NCBI GenBank assembly: GCA_944391535.1
Contig: CALXTY010000004.1
Location: forward strand, 1 to 35,061
DNA from: an uncultured Alphaproteobacteria bacterium
GTDB lineage: Bacteria; Pseudomonadota; Alphaproteobacteria; CAAGCB01; CAG-977
Length of the DNA stretch: 35,061 bases
Reading direction: 5' to 3'
The position numbers were made by a program, and so were the translations under genes. Positions 23,972 to 32,285 of the stretch are shown in pieces. The notes beneath the pieces are model-generated. The model saw only the letters and a program-made list of their open reading frames with translations, had not been told where the DNA came from and did not search any database. Each line of letters begins with the position of its first letter. Positions within the stretch are counted from its first letter, which is position 1.

Positions 23972-24520
23972 ATGGAAGTCATTTTGCTCGAACGCATTGA
24001 AAAATTGGGACAGATGGGTGACATCGTCAAGGTAAAGCCCGGATTTGCCCGTAACTATTTGTTGCCGCAGGCGAAAGCTTTGCGTTCAAACAAAGAAAAC
24101 TTGGCTTTGTTTGAAGCCCGCAAAGTTCAGTTGGAAGCCGCCAACTTAAAACGTAAGGAAGAAGCCGAACAAATCGCCGCCAAGATGGAAGGTTTGAATT
24201 TGGTTATCGTCCGTCAGGCCGCCGAAACGGGTCAGTTGTACGGATCAGTCACCGGTCGTGACGTTCGCGATGCTATTCGCGAAGCCGGCTACAACATCGA
24301 ACGCCGTCAGGTTGTTTTGGATCAGCCGTTAAAAGAAATCGGTTCTTACAGCATTCGCGTTATTTTGCATCCGGATGTCAGCCGCATGGTTGGCGTAACG
24401 GTTGCGCGTTCCGCCGAAGAAGCCGAACGCAACGCCAAGGCGGCCGCCAAAGCTGCTGCCAAAGCCGAAGCTGCTGCCGAAGTCGTCGAAGCTTTCGACG
24501 CCGAAGCCGCCAACGCCTGA
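23972..24520 (+). CDS. rplI: 50S ribosomal protein L9
   Basis: A 182-residue protein of the large subunit. The N-terminal domain has the signature [21 protein letters not shown], followed by the long connecting helix and the C-terminal domain. It ends in an Ala/Glu/Lys-rich extension beyond the usual roughly 150 residues, as in several alphaproteobacteria. A strong purine-rich ribosome site lies in the 15-base gap after rpsR. Confidence 0.98.
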   Translation: MEVILLERIEKLGQMGDIVKVKPGFARNYLLPQAKALRSNKENLALFEARKVQLEAANLKRKEEAEQIAAKMEGLNLVIVRQAAETGQLYGSVTGRDVRDAIREAGYNIERRQVVLDQPLKEIGSYSIRVILHPDVSRMVGVTVARSAEEAERNAKAAAKAAAKAEAAAEVVEAFDAEAANA

Positions 24521-24545
24521 TTTTCAATCGACATTTAATCTTGAA

Positions 24546-24572
24546 GGCGGGGACTTTTATAAAGCTCCCGCC
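24546..24572 (+). terminator. Hairpin between rplI and dnaB
   Basis: GGCGGGG (24546-24552) pairs with TCCCGCC (24566-24572) with one G-T pair, and an inner CTTT/AAAG extends the stem. The following CATTTTAT is a poor T tract, so termination is probably partial and dnaB may receive readthrough from the ribosomal genes. Confidence 0.5.
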
Positions 24573-24598
24573 GTCATTTTATCAAAAGGATACCCCCG

Positions 24599-26071
24599 AT
24601 GAATTCCGAAGACCTTCCCGTTCGCCTTCCCCCTCAAAACATCGAAGCGGAACAAGCTTTGCTCGGCGCCATTTTGTCAAACAATCACGCTTTGGAAAAA
24701 GTATCGGAATTTTTAAAGCCGTTTCACTTTGCCAGTCCGGTGCACAGTGCGATTTACCAAGCCATTTTAACGCTTCATTCACGCGGTCATTCGGCGGATC
24801 CCGTCACCTTAAAGGGCTATCTGTCCAATGACGGCACTTTAGACGAAGTCGGAGGCATTAAATATTTAATGGATCTGGCGGCAACGGCCGTGACGATTAT
24901 TAACGCCGAAGATTATGCGAAATTGATTTTCGACCGTTATTTACGCCGTCAACTGATCGGTTTGGGGACGGATATCGTTAACAACGCCTATGCCGTTAAT
25001 TTGGATAACGACGCTTCTTTACAAATGGCGCAGGCGGAAAAGAAGCTGTACGAATTGGGAACGGAAGGACAAATCGAAGGCGGTCCCAAACCGTTTGTCG
25101 ACACGTTGACCGAAGTCATTCAGGAAGTATCGGAAGCTAAAAAGAATCCGGACGGTATTTCCGGCGTTTCAACGGGCTTTAAAGACCTTGATAATAAAAT
25201 GGGCGGTTTGCACAAATCCGATCTGTTGATTTTGGCCGGACGTCCCGGCATGGGGAAAACGGCTTTTGCGACTTGTCTGGCTTTTAATACGGCGCGAAGT
25301 TTTTTGGAAGATATTAAAAACGGCAAAGAACGAAAAGGGGTCGCTTTTTTTTCGTTGGAAATGTCGGCTTCGCAGTTGGCGGGGCGTATCTTATCCATGG
25401 AAACGCAAATCGCTTCGGACAAATTGCGCAACGGAAAAATCACGACGGACGAATTCCGCCGCGTCGTCGGCTTTGCGGCCGATCTTGAAAAAGTTCCGCT
25501 TTATGTGGACGATACCCCGGGACTGACGGTCGCCGCCATACATAACCGTTGCCGGCGATTGAAAAGAGATTCTTCGAAAGGATTGGGATTGGTCGTCATC
25601 GACTATTTGCAACTGATTGATATGTCAACATCGTCCTATAAGGGGGATATGGTTCGCGGATTAACCGAAACGACCCGTTTGTTAAAAATCATGGCGAAAG
25701 ACTTAAACGTTCCTGTCCTGGTTCTTTCTCAATTGAACCGCGCTGTGGAACAACGTGAAGACAAACGGCCTTTGCTTTCCGACTTGCGTGATTCCGGTTC
25801 TATCGAACAAGACGCCGATATCGTCATGTTTGTGTTTCGTGAACACTATTACATTAAAAACAGCATTCCCGTACAACGTCCGAATGAACCGGAAGACAAG
25901 TTTAACGATCGTATGCGTAAATGGGAAAAATCTTTGGTTGACTTGGAAAAGAAAGCCGAATTGATTATTGCGAAGCAACGTCACGGATCTTTGGGAACGA
26001 TTGATTTATCGTTTGAAGGACAGTTCACCCGTTTCGGGGATTGGTTGGATCCGAACAGCTTTAACGCTTGA
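24599..26071 (+). CDS. dnaB: Replicative DNA helicase DnaB
   Basis: Hexameric 5'-3' helicase that unwinds the replication fork, 490 residues. The N-terminal DnaB domain begins LPPQNIEAEQALLGAIL. The RecA-like C-terminal domain has Walker A GRPGMGKT (214-221), LVVIDYLQLI (Walker B) and LSQLNRAVEQREDKRPLLSD. AAAGGA lies 8 bases before the ATG. The rpsF-rpsR-rplI-dnaB order is widespread in bacteria. The 3' end overlaps that of the convergent cca gene by 11 bases. Confidence 0.98.
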   Translation: MNSEDLPVRLPPQNIEAEQALLGAILSNNHALEKVSEFLKPFHFASPVHSAIYQAILTLHSRGHSADPVTLKGYLSNDGTLDEVGGIKYLMDLAATAVTIINAEDYAKLIFDRYLRRQLIGLGTDIVNNAYAVNLDNDASLQMAQAEKKLYELGTEGQIEGGPKPFVDTLTEVIQEVSEAKKNPDGISGVSTGFKDLDNKMGGLHKSDLLILAGRPGMGKTAFATCLAFNTARSFLEDIKNGKERKGVAFFSLEMSASQLAGRILSMETQIASDKLRNGKITTDEFRRVVGFAADLEKVPLYVDDTPGLTVAAIHNRCRRLKRDSSKGLGLVVIDYLQLIDMSTSSYKGDMVRGLTETTRLLKIMAKDLNVPVLVLSQLNRAVEQREDKRPLLSDLRDSGSIEQDADIVMFVFREHYYIKNSIPVQRPNEPEDKFNDRMRKWEKSLVDLEKKAELIIAKQRHGSLGTIDLSFEGQFTRFGDWLDPNSFNA

Positions 26072-27257
26072 TCTTGTTTAAAGCATACGCCATCAATTCT
26101 TCTTTGCCGGCTTTTCCATCGGTTGCCAGCCAATATTCACGGACGTCATTTAAAACAGACTTTATTTGTTTTTTTTCGACCCGATCAACCAGATCGGCAC
26201 CGGAAAAACAAAAAGGCGGTATGACAATTTGTCGACACTTTTTTATAACTTCGTTCCAGCCGATATCAGGGGAAAAGGCTTCAAATAAAGAGCAAATCTC
26301 TTCGATTAGATCTTGTTGAAAATAAACCGCCAGACGGAATAAATCGTTAAACGCATATTCGGAAGGCTTTTTGGTTCGGTCAAACGAAACAATATGCTTC
26401 AATTTTTTTGCCTGAGCTTTTGAGAGGTGCCAGTTTTTTTGCAAAAGATCGACATTTTGTCCGGACAATCCGCTTAAAGCGAGCAAGCGGTTAAGTAAAG
26501 CGGCGTCAGGTTTTAACTTTAAAAAGGATTTAAAAATTTTCAAATCGGCAAAAGGAAAATATCTGTTTAAAATTCCCGCGTTTTGCATTGCTTCAAGCCC
26601 TTGCAAGGCATTTTTTGCCATAATTAAAAGGAACATTTCCCGTCGCGCGCGATCTACAGACACTTTGAACAAACCGTCGCTGTTTTTTTGACAAACGGTC
26701 AATACGCTCGGATCCGTTCGGGAGTTTTCAAATAAAGCCAAGAACCGGAAATAACGTAAAATTCTTAAATAATCTTCTTGAATCCGTTGATCCGGATCAC
26801 CGATGAACCGAACGACATGATTTTTCAAATCTTGCATTCCGTCGCAAAAATCATATACGTTTCCGTCGAAATCGGCGTAAAGCGCATTAAAGGTGAAATC
26901 CCGTCTGAAGGCGTCGTCCTGCCAATTTTCGGTATAGACGACTTCAGGTTTCCGTCCGTCGTTTTGAATATCCTGACGTAATGTGGTGATTTCGACACAC
27001 GGGAACGATTTATTTTTGGTCAAGACCGTCACCGTTCCGTACGAAACGCCGGTCGGAATGACTTCGAACCCTTCTTTTTTCAGTATTTGTATGACGTGTT
27101 CCGGCAAAACAGGCGTTGCCATATCAATATCGCTTGGTATTTTTCCGATCAGACCGTCGCGAACGCATCCGCCGACGAAACGAATATTTTTTCCCAGCGC
27201 CTGAAAAATTTTTTCGATTTGCGGACAAGATTGCCAGACGGGATTTTCAATTTTCAT
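26061..27257 (-). CDS. CCA tRNA nucleotidyltransferase / poly(A) polymerase family
   Basis: A 398-residue class II nucleotidyltransferase that adds or repairs the 3' CCA of tRNAs. The head domain shows FVGGCVRDGL (28-36), the catalytic carboxylates in SDIDMAT (42-48) and RRDFTFNALYAD, followed by the RNA-binding neck (GDPDQRIQEDYLRILRYFRF). The start at 27257 is chosen because the head domain begins shortly after. The frame is open to 27317, but that would overlap the upstream small gene much more. The family also includes poly(A) polymerases, so the exact activity needs biochemical proof. In alphaproteobacteria this neighbourhood usually holds the CCA enzyme. Confidence 0.92.
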   Translation of the reverse strand: MKIENPVWQSCPQIEKIFQALGKNIRFVGGCVRDGLIGKIPSDIDMATPVLPEHVIQILKKEGFEVIPTGVSYGTVTVLTKNKSFPCVEITTLRQDIQNDGRKPEVVYTENWQDDAFRRDFTFNALYADFDGNVYDFCDGMQDLKNHVVRFIGDPDQRIQEDYLRILRYFRFLALFENSRTDPSVLTVCQKNSDGLFKVSVDRARREMFLLIMAKNALQGLEAMQNAGILNRYFPFADLKIFKSFLKLKPDAALLNRLLALSGLSGQNVDLLQKNWHLSKAQAKKLKHIVSFDRTKKPSEYAFNDLFRLAVYFQQDLIEEICSLFEAFSPDIGWNEVIKKCRQIVIPPFCFSGADLVDRVEKKQIKSVLNDVREYWLATDGKAGKEELMAYALNKIKR

Positions 27258-27510
27258 TTGTTCTTTTATCCATATGCGCCGGAATGATCTTTCCGTTTTC
27301 AAACTTTGGCGGGACATAGATACTGTCGGCGGGCGCTTTGTCCGAAACGGAAAAAAAGAACAAAAAAATCAAAGCGAACAACAATCCGCTTATCGTCAAC
27401 ATTCTGATCGGGAAAGGATTTTGCGTTTTTTTAACGATACGCCAAAAGATCCAATAAACAAAAAAAGGGGTCAAAAAAGGCAACAGAACGGAATATAAGA
27501 TTCTGAACAT
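27247..27510 (-). CDS. Small membrane protein, DUF6111-like
   Basis: An 87-residue protein with two predicted transmembrane segments (about 3-25 and 38-55) and a polar C-terminal tail. A small two-helix protein directly upstream of cca matches DUF6111 proteins of alphaproteobacteria as I remember them. The function of that family is unknown. AAAGGA precedes the start, and the stop lies 11 bases inside cca, so the two are co-translated. Confidence 0.8.
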   Translation of the reverse strand: MFRILYSVLLPFLTPFFVYWIFWRIVKKTQNPFPIRMLTISGLLFALIFLFFFSVSDKAPADSIYVPPKFENGKIIPAHMDKRTNEN

Positions 27511-27574
27511 AAGACTTTATCCTTTTTTTTAATTCGTTAAACTATGTTTTAGCACGAACGGATGAAAAAGAAAA

Positions 27575-28078
27575 ATGATTACGCTTTACCCTTGTCAAAA
27601 TACGCCGGACGACGCTCGGATCGCTTTTTCATGGCGCAACGATCCGAAGACGATTGCGGCTTCTTATATTGCACAGCCTAAAAGCTGGGATTCTTTTTGG
27701 TTGGAATACAGCGAAGGATATTTTACGCAGAAAGGATTCAGCCCCGTTTTTATTATTGAAAGTACGGAGCCGTGCGGTTTTATCCGGTTTGAAAAAACAT
27801 CAATGCCGGAATATCCGGATCAGACAATTATCGAAGTAATGATTAACATTGCCCCCTACCGTCGCGGCGAAGGAATCGGAACCGAAGCGTTAAGAAAAGT
27901 CCGTCAACTGATGAAAGAGAAAAACGTGTTTGCCTTATTGGCGGACATTCGCAAAACCAATCGGGCTTCTCGATCGGCCTTTGAAAAAGCGGGATTTTCT
28001 TTATTTAAGGAACGAACGGAATATATTTCCAAAACAAAAGAAAAATGCTGTATACTGTGTTATCTTTGCAAATTATAG
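27575..28078 (+). CDS. GNAT-family N-acetyltransferase
   Basis: A 167-residue acetyl-CoA-dependent transferase. The pyrophosphate-binding motif A is APYRRGEGIG (93-102), and the typical NRASRSAFEKAGFS motif B comes later. The early FSWRNDP motif also occurs in acetyltransferases acting on nucleotide-linked amino sugars (PseH-like), and the neighbouring WecA-like and glycosyltransferase-like genes fit a glycan substrate. RimJ-type protein acetylation is an alternative. No clear Shine-Dalgarno is seen (A-rich leader). Confidence 0.85.
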   Translation: MITLYPCQNTPDDARIAFSWRNDPKTIAASYIAQPKSWDSFWLEYSEGYFTQKGFSPVFIIESTEPCGFIRFEKTSMPEYPDQTIIEVMINIAPYRRGEGIGTEALRKVRQLMKEKNVFALLADIRKTNRASRSAFEKAGFSLFKERTEYISKTKEKCCILCYLCKL

Positions 28079-28126
28079 AAATTTATTAATACTTTTCGAA
28101 GATAATTTGAAAAAACGGAGTTTCTG

Positions 28127-29281
28127 ATGACCTTATCCCATTATTTTATATTTTTGGCTTGCCTGTCGGTTTTCAATATCGCCGTTTTATACAGTTACTT
28201 TTTACACTATGAGTTCAAAGAATTTGATAAAATTCACAATGAATTTTTCACCCCCACATTAAAACACGCCTATTCCATATTTATTTTAAGTTTTTCACTT
28301 GGTGTAGCCGCTTTGTTTTATTTTACACCGGACCAGACGTGGTTTTTTGAATCGAACTTTTTATATTTTTGCGGATTGCTGTTTGTCTTTTTATTGTTTG
28401 GTTTTATACCGACAAATCAAAAGAACACACGCCTTATCAAAGGGTTATTGGAATTTGGATCAATCACGGGATTTGTTTTTTTTCTGCCCGACAACGACTT
28501 GTTTTCAAAAACGGTTGTTCCGGTCGAAGCCATACGGGTTTTGGCGGCAATCGTGTGGTTTATCATATTTAAATTCACCCTTGTTTTAAATCAATTTGAA
28601 GGTGTCATACCGGCACAGACATTTCATATAGGATTTTCATCTTTATTGATACTGGTTATTTTTTCAACGACGGCTTTATCATTATTTCAAATCAACGCAA
28701 GTTTGTCAGTCTTAATTTTTATGCTGTCTCCTTTTTACTATGTTTTACAGTATCAGCTTCCATTAACCGGTTCGTGCTTAAATTTTATTTGTTTGTTAAT
28801 CACCGGCGTATCCTTTTTCACCGTATTGGCGGGTTATTGGGGGATTGGCGTGTTGATGCTAATGTACGTGCTGTTTGAAATGACGGTATTTGTGTATCGG
28901 AGAATAAAGAACTTTGTCTTAAGAAAGAAGGAACCTCTATTCTTTTTTGAAACCTTGTCGGACAGAGGCGTTCCGGAAGAAAGGGCGATTGGTCTGATTA
29001 TTCGTTATCATCTTTTAATTTCGGCTTTAATGTTATTTATTGCCTATTCGCTCATTCAGGTTCAGGCCGTTATTTTATCAGCTTTGTTATATCTGAAATT
29101 ATATTTCAGGATTTCAGATCCTTCTGGATCGCAAGCATCGTTAAAGGACTTATATCATCGCGCCAAAAAAGACGCCAGAAGAAGCATAACGAATACAAAC
29201 CACATTTTTTCTGTGTTCAAAGAAAAATACAGCGTCAAAAACACTCCCAGAAAAGAGAACGACACCGATGCAGACGCCTGA
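28127..29281 (+). CDS. Polytopic membrane protein resembling WecA/MraY but lacking catalytic residues
   Basis: A 384-residue protein with about nine or ten membrane spans and a basic cytoplasmic tail. Its landmarks line up with polyprenyl-phosphate N-acetylhexosamine-1-phosphate transferases: DKIHNEFFTPT (34-44) where those have the DxPNxRxxHxxPTPR loop; FGFIPT (91-96) where they have GFxDD; NQFEG (155-159) where they have NxxNxxDGxDG; and FFFETLSDRGVPEERAI (272-288) where they have the HHxLxxxGxSxRxA loop. The aspartates of the second and third motifs are replaced, so sugar-phosphate transfer is unlikely. The similarity is by eye and could be wrong. The gene overlaps rsmB by 14 bases. Confidence 0.7.
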   Translation: MTLSHYFIFLACLSVFNIAVLYSYFLHYEFKEFDKIHNEFFTPTLKHAYSIFILSFSLGVAALFYFTPDQTWFFESNFLYFCGLLFVFLLFGFIPTNQKNTRLIKGLLEFGSITGFVFFLPDNDLFSKTVVPVEAIRVLAAIVWFIIFKFTLVLNQFEGVIPAQTFHIGFSSLLILVIFSTTALSLFQINASLSVLIFMLSPFYYVLQYQLPLTGSCLNFICLLITGVSFFTVLAGYWGIGVLMLMYVLFEMTVFVYRRIKNFVLRKKEPLFFFETLSDRGVPEERAIGLIIRYHLLISALMLFIAYSLIQVQAVILSALLYLKLYFRISDPSGSQASLKDLYHRAKKDARRSITNTNHIFSVFKEKYSVKNTPRKENDTDADA

Positions 29282-30581
29282 ATTATTGACACGACATTTG
29301 GCCATTGAAATATTTTGCGATGTATTGCGGCACAACAAAGGGTTGGAAGAGACCTATTCTTCATGTATGGATCAACACTTTTTGCAAACCAGGGATCGAA
29401 CGTTTATTCGTCTTTTGGTAACCGTTATGTTACGCAGGCTTGGTCAGTTGGACGCAATCATATCCGTTTATTTAAAAAAACCTTTGGCTGAAAAAGCAGC
29501 ATACGTTCAAGATGTTTTACGGATCAGCACGGCGCAGCTTATTTTTTTGGACACACCGGCTCACGCAGCGGTTTCTACAGGCGTTTCTTTAGTCAAACGG
29601 AACAAGAAATACAATGGTTTTTCATCTTTAACGAACGCCGTTTTACGTAAAATCGCCAAAGAAGGCAAGGAAATCGTGAAGAAACAAGATGAAGTCAAAC
29701 TGAATATTCCCGATTGGCTTTACGCGCAATGGGCAAAAGAATACGGAGAACAAGCCGCCTATAAAATCGCCCGGATCGGTTTTCAGGAAGCACCTTTGGA
29801 TTTCAGTATCAAATCGGATTCTGTTTTTTGGATGGAACAATTGGAATCGATGCAGATGCCGACCGGCACGCTTAGACGTTTCAAGCCGGCTTGCGTTCCT
29901 TCTTTGGCGGGTTTTTCCGAAGGATCATGGTGGGTACAAGACGTATCGGCAGCGATGCCTGCGAAGCTTTTTCATTCATTAAAAGACAAGATCGCCATAG
30001 ATCTTTGCGCCGCTCCGGGCGGCAAGACGGCTCAAATGATCATGGGAGGAGCCGAAGTAACAGCGATAGACGTTTCTTTAAATAGAATCAAGCGTTTACG
30101 CGAAAATCTGGATCGTCTTGGATTAAACGCTAAAATCATATGCGCGGATGTGAAAAAGTGGTGGAATGAAACAGGGAAAAAAGACGCAAGAAGATTTGAC
30201 GTTGTTTTACTTGACGCCCCCTGTTCTGCGACGGGAACTTTGCGCCGACACCCAGATGTGGCTTTTCACAGAACGCCGGAGGATATTAAACGTCTGAATC
30301 AGACACAGCAAGAGCTGCTTAGAACCGCCATAGACATGATGAATGAGGAAGGCGAATTGATTTACTGTGTTTGTTCGATTTTACCTCAGGAAGGTCGTAT
30401 GGTCATAGATGCCGCCGTAAAAGACAATTTAGCGGAACGCGTGAAAATAACGCCGTCGGAAGTTCCTGCGGAAATGATTACGCAAGACGGCGACTTATGT
30501 ATTTTACCTTATTTTTATGAAGCCCAAGGAGGCTGCGACGGATTTTTTGCCGCACGTTTAAAGAAAAAGAGAACAAAATGA
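29268..30581 (+). CDS. rsmB: 16S rRNA (cytosine-967-C5) methyltransferase RsmB
   Basis: SAM-dependent rRNA methyltransferase of 437 residues. A NusB-like RNA-binding domain (1 to about 135) precedes the Rossmann methyltransferase. Motif I is DLCAAPGGKT (245-254) and motif IV is DAPCSATGTLRRHPD (316-330) with C319. The catalytic cysteine is C369 in CVCSILPQEG. Its ATG lies inside the preceding gene, and its stop overlaps the next start as ATGA (30578-30581), so it is embedded in an operon with envelope-type genes. Confidence 0.95.
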   Translation: MQTPELLTRHLAIEIFCDVLRHNKGLEETYSSCMDQHFLQTRDRTFIRLLVTVMLRRLGQLDAIISVYLKKPLAEKAAYVQDVLRISTAQLIFLDTPAHAAVSTGVSLVKRNKKYNGFSSLTNAVLRKIAKEGKEIVKKQDEVKLNIPDWLYAQWAKEYGEQAAYKIARIGFQEAPLDFSIKSDSVFWMEQLESMQMPTGTLRRFKPACVPSLAGFSEGSWWVQDVSAAMPAKLFHSLKDKIAIDLCAAPGGKTAQMIMGGAEVTAIDVSLNRIKRLRENLDRLGLNAKIICADVKKWWNETGKKDARRFDVVLLDAPCSATGTLRRHPDVAFHRTPEDIKRLNQTQQELLRTAIDMMNEEGELIYCVCSILPQEGRMVIDAAVKDNLAERVKITPSEVPAEMITQDGDLCILPYFYEAQGGCDGFFAARLKKKRTK

Positions 30582-31216
30582 ACAAACTGACAATTCTGTA
30601 TCCTTTTATAGAAGACGGATATAATAAACATACCGAATCCTTTATTGAAGAAATTTTATGGATTCAGAAAAGCCGTCGTGTAGACACTTTAATTACGGTT
30701 GATCGCAAAGGACGAAGTTCGGACTTATTAAGAAAAGCGGGACTTTCCTACGAAGAAATTCCTTTTTCCAAACCAGTCGGAACAAAGGACTTCTACTTTA
30801 CCGCTTTATTTAAATTGATGCGTTCGTCATTACCTTTATTTTTTTATTTTAGAAGCCATAAAGTAAATGTCGTTCATTGTCCGGATTTAATTTCATTGTT
30901 ATGTTGGGGAAATACGGCAAAAATGAATCGTGTCCGTTTTATTGTTTCACTTCAAGACGCCGAGAAATTTTCTCATTACACATCATTAATGTTAGTAGAC
31001 GCCTCAAGGTTGGTTTGCCGGACGGAAGATGTTCGCAACAAAATTCCCGCTCGTTTTTCGGTTTCAAGCCTTTTATCCCCTTTAGGACAGAATATACCGG
31101 AAAATTTAAACAAAGAAAGTATGCGGAAAAACACGGTTGACTTTTGGACGGAATTATACGCATCACTAAATAAAAAACCGGATTTAAACAAAATTACCGG
31201 ATTATTGAACAAGTAA
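30578..31216 (+). CDS. Glycosyltransferase-like protein, N-terminal GT-B half only
   Basis: A 212-residue protein that follows the pattern of GT4-type glycosyltransferase acceptor domains: ILYPF at the start, VNVVHCPDLISLL and RFIVSLQDAEKF mid-way, then LVDASRLVCRTEDVRNKI and LLSPLGQNIPENL, where those proteins reach the hinge. It then ends about 40 residues later, so the nucleotide-sugar-binding C-terminal domain is absent. No second half lies downstream in any frame, and the next gene is IalB-like. It may be a decayed enzyme or a partner-dependent or binding protein. The assignment is moderate and by pattern only. It is coupled to rsmB by ATGA. Confidence 0.65.
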   Translation: MNKLTILYPFIEDGYNKHTESFIEEILWIQKSRRVDTLITVDRKGRSSDLLRKAGLSYEEIPFSKPVGTKDFYFTALFKLMRSSLPLFFYFRSHKVNVVHCPDLISLLCWGNTAKMNRVRFIVSLQDAEKFSHYTSLMLVDASRLVCRTEDVRNKIPARFSVSSLLSPLGQNIPENLNKESMRKNTVDFWTELYASLNKKPDLNKITGLLNK

Positions 31217-31235
31217 TTGAAACGGAGGATAACAC

Positions 31236-31769
31236 ATGAAAAAACTTTTTATATTTTTTCTGTTGCTGTTTTCTTTTCCCTGTTGGGCACAAAATCTGAT
31301 CAACGCGAAAAAAGTCGAACATATCGGTGTTTTTGACGATTGGAATGCATATATTTTTAACGACAAAAAAGATAAAGTTTGTTTTGTTTCCTCAATGCCG
31401 TTCAAATCAAGCGGAGAATATACGCGACGCGGGGATGTTTTTTTAATTATATCTCATCGCCCGAACGAACAGCTTTATGACGTTTTGACTTTTGTTGCTG
31501 GATACACATATCTACCGCGATCGGAAGTTCAGTTTCGAGCCGGAAATTTAAAAGCTTCTTTATTCACCAGTGAAGATACGGCTTGGGCGAAAAATTTAAA
31601 GACAGACGCGGAAATAGCTAAAGCCATGAACAAAGCGGTTCGAGTTACGCTCAAAGGTTTAACATTGGAAGGGATTGAAACATATGATGTTTTTTCCATG
31701 AAAGGCTTTAACAACGCCATGGAGGCCATCAATCGTTTATGTCGCCAATCTTTCGGAACGAATGAATAG
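31236..31769 (+). CDS. Secreted IalB-family protein (invasion-associated locus B)
   Basis: A 177-residue exported protein. A signal peptide (LFIFFLLLFSFPCWA) probably ends at Ala-18. The mature part follows the IalB family: WNAYIF, KVCFVSSMPFKSS, RRGDVFLIISHRP, VAGYTYLPRSEV, SLFTSEDTAWAK, an Ala/Lys-rich helix, TLKGLTLEGIETYDVFSMKGF and AINRLC at the end. Cysteines at the beginning and end could form a disulfide. IalB was named from Bartonella invasion, but the family is widespread in alphaproteobacteria and its role is not settled, so pathogenicity cannot be inferred. A good ribosome site (GGAGG) precedes the ATG. Confidence 0.87.
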   Translation: MKKLFIFFLLLFSFPCWAQNLINAKKVEHIGVFDDWNAYIFNDKKDKVCFVSSMPFKSSGEYTRRGDVFLIISHRPNEQLYDVLTFVAGYTYLPRSEVQFRAGNLKASLFTSEDTAWAKNLKTDAEIAKAMNKAVRVTLKGLTLEGIETYDVFSMKGFNNAMEAINRLCRQSFGTNE

Positions 31770-31832
31770 GACTTTTTTATTTTAACTAAAGATGCTATCT
31801 TGTTTTTAAGGAGTTTTTTAAAGGTTAAAAAA

Positions 31833-32285
31833 ATGAATACGACACCCGTTATTGATCCTGTTCGACAGGAATTTATTGATATGTATGAGGAAACCCTGAT
31901 TGATTTGATTGAAAAATCCGATGAATCGGGTTTATCGGAAGAAACGGAACGATCTTTACGCGTCAACGCGATGGTTGACACGGCTTTGCGCGTACGCAAA
32001 GATTTGGATCCGTTGCTGGCGAACAAACTAAAATCATTGGAAAACTTAAAAGATTACAAGCAGTATTTAATGTCCGAGTTTCGTATTTTCGGTTTTGTTT
32101 CAAAACCGTCTGCCGCCAGAATATTTGCGGAATATCTGTTACTGTCATTATTAAACGAATTTGAAGTTGACGACAGAATTGATTTTGACGTTTTCGGCAA
32201 CGAAATGAACTTGGCATTTTCACAGTTACCCGACGATTATAAAGATTTACGCCGGATTTTTCCATGGGGTCGTTTAATTGATTAA
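31833..32285 (+). CDS. Small helical protein of unknown function
   Basis: A 150-residue acidic, mostly helical protein without signal peptide or recognised motif (YEETLIDLIEKSDESGLSEE, DLDPLLANKLKSLE, RIFPWGRLID at the end). The ATG at 31833 follows AAAGG at a good distance. The frame is open to 31800, and an AAGGAG also sits near 31808, so a start a few codons earlier cannot be excluded. The stop shares TTAA (32282-32285) with the convergent SDR gene. Confidence 0.7.
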   Translation: MNTTPVIDPVRQEFIDMYEETLIDLIEKSDESGLSEETERSLRVNAMVDTALRVRKDLDPLLANKLKSLENLKDYKQYLMSEFRIFGFVSKPSAARIFAEYLLLSLLNEFEVDDRIDFDVFGNEMNLAFSQLPDDYKDLRRIFPWGRLID

